Assembly (NCBI RefSeq): GCF_020509005.1
Contig: NC_063021.1
Location: forward strand, 3,782,001 to 3,846,000
Source: Fulvia fulva
Lineage: Eukaryota; Ascomycota; Dothideomycetes; Mycosphaerellales; Mycosphaerellaceae
Length of the DNA stretch: 64,000 nucleotides
Reading direction: 5' to 3'
The notes under the pieces are model-generated. The model was not told the DNA's origin and made no database searches. It saw nothing but the letters and a program-made list of their open reading frames with translations. Position numbers and translations under genes: made by a program. This document shows, piece after piece, positions 31,352-40,870 of this stretch. The number at the start of each line of letters is the position of its first letter. Positions within the stretch are counted from its first letter, which is position 1.

Positions 31352-32115
31352 ATGGGGCGATGAGGTTGAGGGTGAGGGGAGATGGATGTGGACGGTTTCT
31401 ATCGTTCGGTCGTATAGTACCTTAGTAATGCAAGAAAGACTCTGACTCTGTCGGATTTCAACTCAGCATTTTGCTCGTCATATACTATTCGTTGCACGGT
31501 CCACAACCTCCAACCCTAGGCCAGGTGAGCAGACGAAGACTTGCCCATGCAGCTCATGTCGGCTGAGCTCATTGGGATTGATGCTTCTTGCAAACCTGGA
31601 TATGCTTATATACATGACATAGTAGTGAGGCCAAGGGCGTCAGGAGTGAGAGCTTGGCTAGCCGGTAGGGCTTCGCGAACTCCGTAGAAAATAACAAGGC
31701 GAGGTAGAACTGGATCCACATCACCCAGCATATGCTTTTCGCCCGGCTGGCTGGATGGTGCGACTTGATTTTCGACCAAGAGTCCGGTCCCCAGTGTGAC
31801 TTCGCTATCGCTTTGAGTCTAGTCGATGAAGTCCAGCGCCTCAATCTGAACAGAAACCCGATCGCAGTAGACGTGGGGAGCTCTTTGCGCCATCTAAGGG
31901 TAGTGAGCTTAGAGATATCGACGGCCAAGATAGAACCGAGTGTCTGCTCACATCGTCTGCAACGCAAGTTTTGCTAAAGAATGCGTTCACTCTCGCCATC
32001 GGCCGCTCGCCGAGGCATGGTCACGGCGTGTGTACTCTCTCGCTAGATCTTACAGACTGACCAGCGATATCGAACCCGGGCTGACCGATATGAAAGTGCT
32101 GTCTTTGTTGCGATG
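31352..32115. other. Intergenic between convergent genes
   Basis: Two genes end into this 764-bp stretch. A 132-codon minus-strand frame (31569-31967) is not convincing. No repeat seen. Confidence 0.4.
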
Positions 32116-34530
32116 TCAAGCTAAATTTGCAAGCGGTCTTTCCTGCTTCCTCCGGTGCAGAATCTCCTGCGCCAAAGCACTTAGATTGGAACGTCCCAGG
32201 ATATCAGGCAAAGTTAGCGACACCTGTGTCTTTAGCGACACCTGTGTCTTTAGCGACACCTGTGTCTCTTCTCGAATCCATTCGCGGAAGTCCACGATTA
32301 CGAGCGAGTCCAATCCATAATCCTCCAAAGGTCGCTCCGGCGTGATGTCTGTGAGTTCGATCATTAACATGTCAGATATCTTGTCTTGAAGACCTCCAAG
32401 CAGCAGCTTTAGATTTTGGCTGTCGTCTTTGGTCATTGTGAGTCTCTTACAAATGTGCTGATTGTACGTATCGCCGTTCGAATCTACATGCTGCTCCGAG
32501 GACTCCGCTGCCTCGGTGCATGTGCTGCGTGGAAAATAGCCATTGCGCGCTGAACTTTGTCCGCCTAGCAGCCGAGACTGTTCCGTGATATCGATATCTG
32601 TGCTGCCTGCTGGAAACGGACTATGAGATCGACTATCGGGGCGGGCGTCATTGAGATAGGCCTGAAAGTCAGATCTGGTTCGTGAGGTGATCATGACCTT
32701 CGTCTTGCCCTTGAATGTCTTCAGCGCCTCTAACAGCGTCCTGATCTCTGCTTCGGGGCGAAGCTTGTCGATACGGTCCACAATTATGAAACTCTCTGAA
32801 AAGTCCAGAAGTTCTTCCTTTAGCACTTTGACAATCTCCGACATGCTTGGCCTGGTGGATATCTTGTCCTTCGTGTGCTCGAGCTTGAGATCTTCCATGC
32901 GAGCGCTGACGTTGCCTCTAGACTGGATCGTTTCTCTGAGAAGGCACTCAAGTACATCTCGTGCTGTCTCCGGCGGAAATTGACCAAAGCCACAGAAGGC
33001 TGCCGCTGCAACCATGTGTCGGGCGTCTGGCTCACGAGAGAGTACCTCAAAGAGGCGTCGATACACGTAAGAGGCAAGCATACTCTTGCCAGTGCCATGC
33101 TGGCCATGTACCCACAAGAAGGGCGCGATGCCAAGCGACCAGCTGGAGTAAGCCTCGTCCCGGAAGAACCAGTCTAGACCGCCGTCAAGGTGGCTGTGGC
33201 TACGATAGTAGTATCCTCGTGGAACATCAGAATTGAATGTCGTGATCCACCTTATCGTGCTTTCGTATTTTTTAGTTTCGACGATATCCTTCAAGGTGAA
33301 AACTTCGGACACGATCATGAGCTGAACAAGGGGCTGCTTTGGCCAGTCAACAGTCTTGTTGCACGACGATTCGTGGTTGAACGACAACTGCCTGTTGATC
33401 TCATATGTGATCTGCCCATTTGTGTGATCAGTAACGGGAGAACGCCCACCTACCAGTAGAAGACGAAGGGTCACAGGCTTCTGGGAGTCTCGGGTCGCTC
33501 GGCAGTTCAGTGCTACGATCGCATGCTGACCCACAGTGTAGCACGGTAATTGAATGCGTAATCCCATGTTTGACATGTCGAAAGGTGTGTCGGCTATGCG
33601 GTCCGGATAGAGTGTGATGTGACCTGAGTTACGAAAGCCGTAGGGACTGGGCGACAGTAGTAACTGTTTGTGAGTAGGCATCAGCCACGGATCCCAAGCG
33701 AAGATTGATTGATCGACGGAGGACTTCATGAATTCCTGCTGGAAGCGTTGGAAAGCTCTGTTTCCTTCCCCGTACAACATGGGCATGTTGATATCCAGGA
33801 GACCGAGTAGTGAGTACGCTTCATCTTCCACTCGCTGTGTCTTGCGCCGAGAGGCCCATGAAAGTCTTTGCGCGACCGACACATTCTGTAGCTTGTCTCG
33901 GTCACCAAGCACGGCTGCATCCACACCACTGATATGGGACAGCGTTGCAAGGAGTGTCTCTTTGCTACCGATTCCGTTCCACTCGTGGTCATAAAACTTG
34001 ATCAATACAGGCGCTATCATCTCTTGGAGCGTCCAGCCACGGGTGAACCAACGACACGGCTTCAAGGCGTTCCGTATTATAGTCTGCAGCTCGCCCTCGT
34101 AGCTGGCGGGACCCGTGTGTGTGTGACCAATGGGAGTACCAATATAGGTCTCCAAGCATGCACTGCACTCTCCGGACTGGCGACAGACCTGCCGAATCTC
34201 AGACGCAGATGCATCGGCGAGATGGACATAACATAAGTCAGCCTGATAGTACCACCTATACATCGAGTTGATGGCCTCAGAAAGTTCTGCCGAGCTTTCC
34301 TTGTTGATACAGCACGTGTCGATCCAGATATGCTCGATACCATCTTCCCGAGCACGAGCGCAGAAGCCATCCACTTTGGCGTATCCTGGCAGATCTTCCG
34401 CGTTTGGAGCCTGAATGTCTTGGAATGAGAGCTCTGCATCGTCCCATGTGTGCGATGCGATGGCGTAAGGGACCTGTGACTCGTCCACGAAGCTCTCAAG
34501 TTGTCGCGTATTGACATTGAGCAGCCACAT
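32116..34530 (-). CDS. HET domain / NACHT-like P-loop NTPase / acyl carrier protein fusion
   Basis: An uninterrupted 804-residue frame. I start at ATG 34530 (MWLLNVNTRQLESF, the usual HET opening); the frame upstream offers only a GTG. Residues 21-266 are a HET domain: YAIASHTW (22-29), IDTCCINK (70-77), GWTLQEMIAP (165-174), EDEAYSLLGLLDI (235-247). Residues about 448-640 are an NTPase of the fungal NACHT/NPHP3 type: Walker A GQHGTGKS (476-483), Walker B FIIVDRID (581-588), VMITSR (612-617). Residues about 705-792 are an acyl carrier domain with GLDSL; Ser742 is the expected phosphopantetheine site. No ankyrin, WD40 or TPR repeats are present. HET proteins trigger fungal cell death on recognition of non-self; here a carrier domain sits where the sensor usually is. 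Confidence 0.9.
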   Translation of the reverse strand: MWLLNVNTRQLESFVDESQVPYAIASHTWDDAELSFQDIQAPNAEDLPGYAKVDGFCARAREDGIEHIWIDTCCINKESSAELSEAINSMYRWYYQADLCYVHLADASASEIRQVCRQSGECSACLETYIGTPIGHTHTGPASYEGELQTIIRNALKPCRWFTRGWTLQEMIAPVLIKFYDHEWNGIGSKETLLATLSHISGVDAAVLGDRDKLQNVSVAQRLSWASRRKTQRVEDEAYSLLGLLDINMPMLYGEGNRAFQRFQQEFMKSSVDQSIFAWDPWLMPTHKQLLLSPSPYGFRNSGHITLYPDRIADTPFDMSNMGLRIQLPCYTVGQHAIVALNCRATRDSQKPVTLRLLLVGGRSPVTDHTNGQITYEINRQLSFNHESSCNKTVDWPKQPLVQLMIVSEVFTLKDIVETKKYESTIRWITTFNSDVPRGYYYRSHSHLDGGLDWFFRDEAYSSWSLGIAPFLWVHGQHGTGKSMLASYVYRRLFEVLSREPDARHMVAAAAFCGFGQFPPETARDVLECLLRETIQSRGNVSARMEDLKLEHTKDKISTRPSMSEIVKVLKEELLDFSESFIIVDRIDKLRPEAEIRTLLEALKTFKGKTKVMITSRTRSDFQAYLNDARPDSRSHSPFPAGSTDIDITEQSRLLGGQSSARNGYFPRSTCTEAAESSEQHVDSNGDTYNQHICKRLTMTKDDSQNLKLLLGGLQDKISDMLMIELTDITPERPLEDYGLDSLVIVDFREWIREETQVSLKTQVSLKTQVSLTLPDILGRSNLSALAQEILHRRKQERPLANLA
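32214..32267 (-). repeat. 18-bp unit repeated three times inside the ACP coding region
   Basis: Three perfect copies of ttagcgacacctgtgtct. In the protein they give TQVSLK, TQVSLK, TQVSLT (about residues 756-773). The repeat is a multiple of three, so the frame is kept. It lies after helix II of the carrier domain. Confidence 0.95.
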
Positions 34531-34996
34531 ATCCAAGCGCCAGCGCACTGCCAGCCGTCGCTACCACCACGGGGCAGTTGCGACGTCAGGGATTGCTACT
34601 GTTAAGCTGGCTTAGTGGCGACCCTGAGATGAATGCTTCTGATGGCATCGCGAGATGCAGACTGTGAGTGCGCGAGATGATGTTTTGACGCCATTGCTCA
34701 CGTCAAGGTGGCTTCGTGCGGCGCAGCTTCGAGGTGGGCTTGATGTGGAGGCTGTGCCTTTGCAATCCTGCAGCAGTCATCATTTCGAGCAGACAAATGT
34801 AGACACAAGAATGCGATCACATGCTTGACGTTGAGAGATGGCAGGGTGGTGATACTGTAGAGATGCAAGGCCGATGAAGGTTTGGCAAGTGCGAGGCATG
34901 ACGACCCTTGTCCATGCACAGGCCATCCAACTCTCTTTTAACCACGACCGAGGACTGTGCTGGTGAACTCCAACGCACATTAGCATCCTCGCTGGT
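34531..34996. other. Divergent intergenic region between HET-NTPase-ACP gene and ATG10
   Basis: 466 bp upstream of both genes, so it must contain both promoters. No clear motif found. Confidence 0.45.
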
Positions 34997-35690
34997 ATGT
35001 CAATATCAGCTAATGACTTCCACGTCGCTGCCAAAGGACTCTCTGACACACGGCTCAAACTGGAGGACCAATCTAGCTGGGAGCAAGTCCAGCTCTTGAC
35101 ATTAGTACGTAAAGATTCACCCACAGTCTGATATCCTTGCTGATAGCATGTCGTAGTATGGCTCGAGCTATCTACGGATCACCAAGCCGCTGCCGGCTGG
35201 CGAAGACCAGAACGCCCGGCGCGATAGCAGCGAGTCTGCAGCAGATCTGGCACTGCACGAGGTCGACGAGGAAGCACTCCCGGTTCAGCAACATCCAACA
35301 TCTGCCAGTCCACGAGTCATCTACGACATCGTCCATTCGCCATCGTACCAAGTCCCAGTCCTGTACCTGACTTTCAAAGACTTCCCGAGCGGAGCACGAC
35401 CTTCGCTCGACGAAGTCTATGACCTGCTCGTCCCAGCTGCTCACCAGAGCCAATTGGAGTCCGTTGGGGTAATGGGAGCCTTGAGCATGGCGGAGCACCC
35501 GGTCACAGGCACGCCTGCGTACTTTGTGCACCCGTGTCGGACGCAAGAGGCTATGTTAGCCTTGGTCACGGAGCGTACTGTCAAGCCACAGGACTACCTT
35601 TTACTCTGGTTGGGCGTGATCGGCGGAGGTGTTGGGCTGAATATGCCCATTGAGCTAGCACAGATGGTGGGCGCGTCCTCGGGTCGATAG
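34997..35690 (+). CDS. ATG10: Autophagy E2-like enzyme Atg10
   Basis: Two exons (34997-35104, 35157-35690) give 213 residues; the 52-nt intron is GTACGT...TAG and in phase. Atg10 transfers Atg12 to Atg5 in autophagosome formation. Signs in the sequence: YLRITKPL early in exon 2, VPVLYLTFKDF in the core, and near the end SMAEHPVTGTPAYFVHPCRT with the catalytic Cys in HPC. The C-terminal stretch YLLLWLGVIGGGVGLNMP is also typical. Length is slightly above the yeast protein, as in other filamentous fungi. The frame that would skip the intron meets a stop at 35154, which supports splicing. Confidence 0.88.
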
Positions 35691-35899
35691 CACAGTGGAG
35701 GGCTTGAACGTAGTCAGAATCAGATCATGTCATTGTGTAGTCAGTAATACCTACTGCTTAGGAGTGGCTTACTGTCCGTCGCGTGTCTTCAAGGCTTGCA
35801 TGCTTGCATTTCTGCTTTCGCCCGTGCCATGGCTGGACAGTTGTCCGTTCTGGCTCTTATGATCATATCGTCCTCTTCGTCTTCGTCTTCGTCTTCTTC

Positions 35900-36569
35900 T
35901 TACTCATCATCACTCATCTCCATCTCCCCCCCACTATCTTCCTCCATCGGCGCATCTCCTCCCTCATCATCACTCTCATCTCTCGGCCTCTTTGTCCCAG
36001 CGCTCGTAGCAGGACTCGTCGCGCTCTCGGCACCACCAGCAGGTGGCTGCAATCCATTCGGTTTCTGCGGTAGTCCAGGAGGTGGAGGCAAGCCAGTAGA
36101 CGCTCCAGGTGGTGCAGGAAACGAGCTCGGTGCCTCTTTCGCGGCTGCTGCTGCTGCGGCTGTGGCCTCGGATGGATCGACGAATGTGCCTGTGAGTTTC
36201 GCGAGGGTGTTACTTCGGTTTTTGGCGTAGGAGATTTTCTACATTCAACCTTTATCAGCTATTGTCCTTGTCTTTCATACTGCCTATCTGACTCACCATT
36301 TCCCGGCCAAAGAACTCAAATCCTTGGCAATGTCGCATCGCCTGTGTTGCGCTCTGCTGGTCGCGGAACAAAACGTGTGCTTGTCCTCTCATTTTGCTGG
36401 TCTTGAGCGCTGTGACATCCAACACCGGGCCATACGCTGTGAAGAGCATGTAGAGGTTGCGCTTGAGGTCGGACTTCTGGAGTTTCTCGTTGAGATTTTG
36501 GATGTAGAGGGACTGGCTCGGTGCGATGTTCGTGGCGACGGCATTGCCGGGTCGTTGCGTGAGTGCCAT
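35900..36569 (-). CDS. MSL1: U2 snRNP B''-type RRM protein (Msl1-like)
   Basis: Two exons (36569-36297 and 36238-35900) joined across a 58-nt intron (GTGAGT...TAG) give 203 residues. The RRM is well conserved: SLYIQNLNEKLQKSDLKRNL (RNP2), YGPVLDV, KMRGQAHVLF (RNP1), then KISYAKN after the intron. This is the U1A/U2B'' family, which binds U2 snRNA in the spliceosome. There is only one RRM; the C-terminus is a Pro/Ala linker and acidic tail (RPRDESDDEGGD), as in yeast Msl1. An in-frame ATG at 36680 would add 37 basic residues; I prefer 36569 because relatives start close to the RRM. Confidence 0.88.
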
Positions 36570-36774
36570 GTTGGAGTGTGTGGTGGCGTTGAACTGTTTT
36601 GTAACTGCTCTGTGACTTTTCTTGAAGTTCGCGATGCGGCTCTGGATGAAGCTTTCCGCCGCCAAGCGCGGACCAGCCATTGCGTACCACTTGCCAGGCT
36701 GCAACACTTGTTCCTACACTTCAGATCAACAACGACAGTAGAGAGACCTCCCCTCCTGTCGTGACAAACCAACA
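36570..36774. promoter_or_regulatory. Bidirectional promoter between MSL1-like gene and ARPC1
   Basis: The two divergent start codons are only 205 bp apart (95 bp if the upstream ATG at 36680 is used), so both promoters must share this stretch. No specific factor site identified. Confidence 0.6.
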
Positions 36775-37881
36775 ATGGCCGCTCCACAAGTTCACCACCT
36801 CTTCCACGCGCCCATCTCCGACCACTCCTTCTCCGCCGACCGCCAAACCCTCGCAGTCACAAAGGACAACAACGTCGAGCTCTACTCCGCCCAAGGTAAC
36901 AAATTCCAGCTGCAAGATGAGCTCCGCGGCCACGACAAGCTGATCACTGGTGTCGACATTGCCCCTCAGTCTGGTCGCATCGTTACGTGCTCGCAGGATC
37001 GCAACGCTTACGTGTGGGAGCCATCACCGACTGGCGGATGGAAGCCAACACTTGTGCTGCTCCGCATCAACAGGGCCGCGACATGTGTACGATGGGCACC
37101 GAATGAGGCCAAGTTCGCTGTTGGAAGCGGTGCTCGCATTATTGCAGTATGCTACTTTGAGGAAGAGAACGATTGGTGGGTCTCGAAGCACTTGAAGAAG
37201 CCACTGCGATCTACAGTCACTTCTGTGGCGTGGCACCCGAACAGTGTTCTTCTTGCTGCTGGCAGTACAGATGGACACGCGAGAGTGCTTAGCTCGTTCG
37301 TCAAGGGCACGGATGAGAGACCAGAGGCCAGCGTCTGGGGAGAGAGGCTGCCTTTCAACACTGTCTGTGGAGAGTACTTGAACTCCACAGGGGGCTGGGT
37401 CCACAGTGTCGCTTTCTCGCCATCTGGAGATGCGCTGGCGTTCACAGCACATGATAGCTCGATCACCGTCGTATACCCGTCTGCACCGGAGCAACCACCA
37501 CAGGCCGTCATCTCTATCTCCACCCAGCTTCTACCATTTGCGGACCTTCTTTGGATCAGCGAAAGCGAGATCGTCTGCGCCGGCTACGACTGCGAGGTCT
37601 ACAAGTTCGGTGGCTCGGTCTCTGGCTGGCAATTGACTGGATCACTCGAAGCCGATGCAAAGGCCGGATCTGGCGTTGCCAAGGAGGAAAGTGCCTTGAA
37701 CATGTTCCGCTCAATGGATCTGAAGGGTCGCAGCGGCGGTACTGTCGACGACACAAAGCTACGAACTGTCCATCAGAACAGCATCAACACTGTACGTCCA
37801 TACCAAGGTGGCGGTACCGGCCAGGTCGGCCAGATCAGCACTAGCGGTGTCGATGGACGTGTTGTGGTTTGGAAGCTGTAA
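36775..37881 (+). CDS. ARC40: Arp2/3 complex subunit 1 (ARPC1/Arc40), WD40 protein
   Basis: An intronless 368-residue WD40 propeller. The N-terminus (APISDHSFSADRQTLAV), VTCSQDRNAYVWE, INRAATCVRWAPNEAKFAVGSG, RSTVTSVAWHPN and WVHSVAFSPSGD are characteristic of ARPC1. The linker with LNMFRSMDLKG near 310 is the exposed helix that contacts other subunits and promoters. It ends with the final blade (SGVDGRVVVWKL). The complex nucleates branched actin at endocytic patches. The ATG at 36775 is preceded by aacaATGG. Confidence 0.95.
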   Translation: MAAPQVHHLFHAPISDHSFSADRQTLAVTKDNNVELYSAQGNKFQLQDELRGHDKLITGVDIAPQSGRIVTCSQDRNAYVWEPSPTGGWKPTLVLLRINRAATCVRWAPNEAKFAVGSGARIIAVCYFEEENDWWVSKHLKKPLRSTVTSVAWHPNSVLLAAGSTDGHARVLSSFVKGTDERPEASVWGERLPFNTVCGEYLNSTGGWVHSVAFSPSGDALAFTAHDSSITVVYPSAPEQPPQAVISISTQLLPFADLLWISESEIVCAGYDCEVYKFGGSVSGWQLTGSLEADAKAGSGVAKEESALNMFRSMDLKGRSGGTVDDTKLRTVHQNSINTVRPYQGGGTGQVGQISTSGVDGRVVVWKL

Positions 37882-37972
37882 ATCATGATCAACACGAAGT
37901 CACGTTCAAGAGACCCGACACCTTACGACATAGATCACTAGACCTACGAAGTAAAAGCATTCAATTGCTCCT

Positions 37973-38959
37973 TCACACCGCTACAACTCTCGGCACAACC
38001 CCCTCCCTCTGCCTCACCAAATTGACCAACGGCAAAAACATCTCCCTCCCCTCCTCCACCCACCCCTTCAAATCCTCCCACCCCGCCCACTTCCACCCTT
38101 CACACTTCTCCGGCTCCAGGACCTCCGCCTCACGCTGCTCATCCTTCCTAGCACAGCAAACAAACATCGTGATATAGTGCTTCCCCTCCGCTGTCATGAT
38201 GTCGTTCGTTGCAGTCAGAAAGGTAGGCGTCGTGACTTCAAGCTTTGTCTCCTCGAGGACTTCGCGTATAGCGCAGTCTTCGATGCTTTCACCGAATTCG
38301 AGGTGGCCGCCGGGTAAGGCGAAGGTGCCGGCGCCGTGGCTGCCTTTGCGTTTGCCGATTAGGAAGGAGGGGTTACTGTCTGTGGATAAGGATGATTGCA
38401 GGATGAAGACACCTACGCCGACTCGCACTTGGGGTGGTGTGGTAGGCCTTGAGACTGGGATATGTTAATTAGTATTTCATCATTCTATACCCCGACAATC
38501 TTTCTATATCGATCTCGTGCTGTGCGCCTCTACTCTATCATAACTTCGACTACACCTCACTACGTCAGAATTAGAAGGACTTCACAAGGACATACCGTTC
38601 ATCTTCTTCGCCGAATCACTCACCTGCGCCGCTGGGCCCCCATTATCGCTTCTCTGCGCCGTAACTTTTTCTTCCCTTGGCTCGGCCTTCAGCCTCTTGA
38701 TCTCCTCTAACGCATTTCCCAGCTGAATCTTCAATCTATAACATACGGATCAGCAGGGAACATGCAGCTGGATGTTTGCCAGAAAAAGTAGTGATGTGAC
38801 ATGAACATGAACATGAACATGAACATACCCCTCAACAGCACTAACCCACCCATCCCTCTCAATATCCTTCACCTCAATCTTCTGCTCGAGTTCTTTTATC
38901 TTTGCTTCGAGGTCTGATTTGCCGGTGAGTTTGGAGACGATGTTGGTGGGGACTTCCAT
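37973..38959 (-). CDS. Nudix hydrolase with N-terminal coiled coil
   Basis: Three exons (38959-38829, 38735-38596, 38454-37973) give 250 residues with all phases matching. Introns are 93 and 141 nt (GTATGT...TAG and GTATGT...CAG, the second with a TACTAAT branch point). Residues 1-75 form a charged helix (LEAKIKELEQKIEVKD, NALEEIKRLKAE). Residues about 100-245 are a Nudix domain with the box at 140-162 (GHLEFGESIEDCAIREVLEE); the usual Gly before the last position is Lys. Nudix enzymes cleave nucleoside diphosphate derivatives; the substrate is unknown. A frame starting directly at the Nudix part has only a GTG, so at least one upstream exon is needed. A shorter start at the ATG just before intron 2 is possible. 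Confidence 0.78.
38801..38824. repeat. Hexanucleotide microsatellite (ATGAAC)4 in an intron
   Basis: Four perfect copies just inside the first intron of the Nudix gene, starting next to its donor site. Confidence 0.9.
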
Positions 38960-39339
38960 GTTTGTTGTGGTTGGGTGTGGCGATATCGGAGTTGGGGTTG
39001 AAGTGTTTTGAAGTCGGCGTCAGAAGTTTTTTTGGTGATGTGGTATTCCCTGGGGGGATGATTTTACTGTACTGCTGCAACTACCCGGTGACGTGAGGTG
39101 GGTGACAAAAGATAATTCTGACCGGTATCGAAGAAGAAGCTCGCTGAACAGGTTCCGAATCTGGAGCCTTTTAGCCGAGGACCGGCGAAGACATGAGCTG
39201 ACGTTCACGCAGTGATAAAGTGGATCATGTTTGCTGGCTGGTGTCGATAGATATATGTTCTTCATTCAAGTCGTGCACAAGCAGAAAATGGATATCAACA
39301 CGCTAAACGCCACCTGGGCTCATTACGGCCTTCACGCCC
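38960..39339. other. Intergenic upstream of the Nudix gene
   Basis: 380 bp between two minus-strand genes. Likely holds the Nudix promoter and the 3' end of the next gene. No other feature seen. Confidence 0.4.
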
Positions 39340-40870
39340 CTACTCTTTTGCATTCACTCTTCTCGCCCAGTCATCACCGACACGGGTAGAGTCGACCAGA
39401 TCGACTTCCTTGCCTAAGCCAACGAAGCTGGAATGTTCGTACCACTTGCTTGGTTTCCTGCCGCCGCTTCGCTCGTCTTCAGTTTCGGTCTCAGTGTCTG
39501 CCAGGCCTCCGTGGCCTTCGTCACCGACGACTAGGACCGTGTGTCCGACCCAGCCCTTCAGTTGTGCGATGGTCTCGCCCTCGCGGCCAGACAAGGTGTC
39601 GCTGATGTAGACCAGTTGTGGCGCCAGATGCCTGAGCACGTGCACGTATCCGTCTTTCGTAGTGAAAGGCATGATCTGTGTCGGGTTGGAGACCAGAGAT
39701 AGTGCCTGAGTCCAGAGCGCATCGAATTGCTTCTGGTTAAAATCAGGTTGTGCATCAATACGTGGCGAGATGCTCTGAAGCTCGGAGCCTGGTGTGTGTG
39801 CAGGAGTAATGATCTCAGAGTAGGATCCGCCGAGCGAGGAACCTGCGCGACCTGGCTTGTAGTCTGCAGATGGCAACTGCTTGAGACCAGGTGCGTAAAT
39901 GAGGACGAAGAGATCACTGCGAGCAGGATCGTATTGCGTTGGCAGATGAGAGAGGATGGACTGTGATCATGTCAGCGAACGAGCGTCGACCAGATTTGAA
40001 TGTACTTACCCCGTGCTCAGTGAACATGCCTTCATGTTCCTGCTCATCACCCACATCTGCACTGACAACCACCGCGACAGCACGCTTCGATCTGCCTTTA
40101 CCCTTATCTTTGGCAGCATTCTTTGCACCCTTCTCGCTATCTGCCTCGACCGTGCTGATTCTGTGCCTCTCGTCCGCCTCCTCGCTCCATCGTTCGTGGT
40201 CACTGAAACCTTCCCTCTCTTGTCGCAGCCGTGACTGACTCCGCGATCCCCTCTCCGAGTACGGATCTGCGTTGCTGTCCACTTCCATTATGCTGCCCAG
40301 AGCTGTTCCTGCTGCGGCAATGCCACCCATGACTTGCTTCGAGGCTGAATCGAAGAACTGCTGAGGAGACGGAGTTCGCTTAATCGCACCAGTCATTCTT
40401 CCGATGAACGTTCTGTCATCCCGTATCTCGCGCGACTGTGTTTCCGTGGAAGCGTAGTAGCTGCTCGCCTCGCCGTGGTACGACGCCTGCCCTTCAGCTC
40501 CGACCGGCGGCGGCATGCCATGTGTGGACTGATCGTGAAGAGGCACAACTCCCGGAGGCACTCCACCGGGCTGCAAAGGTCCAGTGTATGGCTGTGCACC
40601 TTGTGTGGGATATGGACCACCCATGCCCGTGGACGGCCGAGGTGGCTTGTCGTGAGGATATTGATCATCGTCCTCGGTCTCCCGCTCTGACCAGATCCAT
40701 GCTGCCAGACCACCGACTGCGATTGTGCCGATTGTAATCAGCGGCACCCAATATCCCAGGACGGAATGCTGGCGGTTGTGCCCGCCAGGCGGAGGAGGGG
40801 GAGCATAGAGAGGTCGTCTGCCGCGATTCGTGGTTGTAGTAGTCTTGCGGTACGTTCGGTCGTACGACAT
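39340..40870 (-). CDS. Pex22-like peroxisomal membrane protein
   Basis: Two exons (40870-40010, 39960-39340) with a 49-nt intron (GTAAGT...CAG, CTGAC branch) give 493 residues. Near 37-60 is a single membrane segment (VLGYWVPLITIGTIAVGGLA) after a short basic, Pro-rich N-terminus. A long disordered stretch follows (Pro/Gly then Arg/Ser/Glu). The C-terminal domain (SEIITPAHTPGSELQSISPR, IMPFTTKDGYVHVLRHLAPQ, LKGWVGHTVLVVGDEGHGGL) matches what I recall of fungal peroxin-22-like proteins, which anchor the Pex4 ubiquitin-conjugating enzyme to peroxisomes. That assignment is from memory; the exon structure is firm. Confidence 0.72.

Noticed and set aside
31569..31967. 132-codon minus-strand frame downstream of the secreted repeat protein
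   Set aside because: Composition looks random and there is no recognisable domain.
34531..34548. Six-residue N-terminal extension of the HET-NTPase-ACP protein
   Set aside because: It would need a GTG start; the ATG at 34530 gives the standard HET opening.
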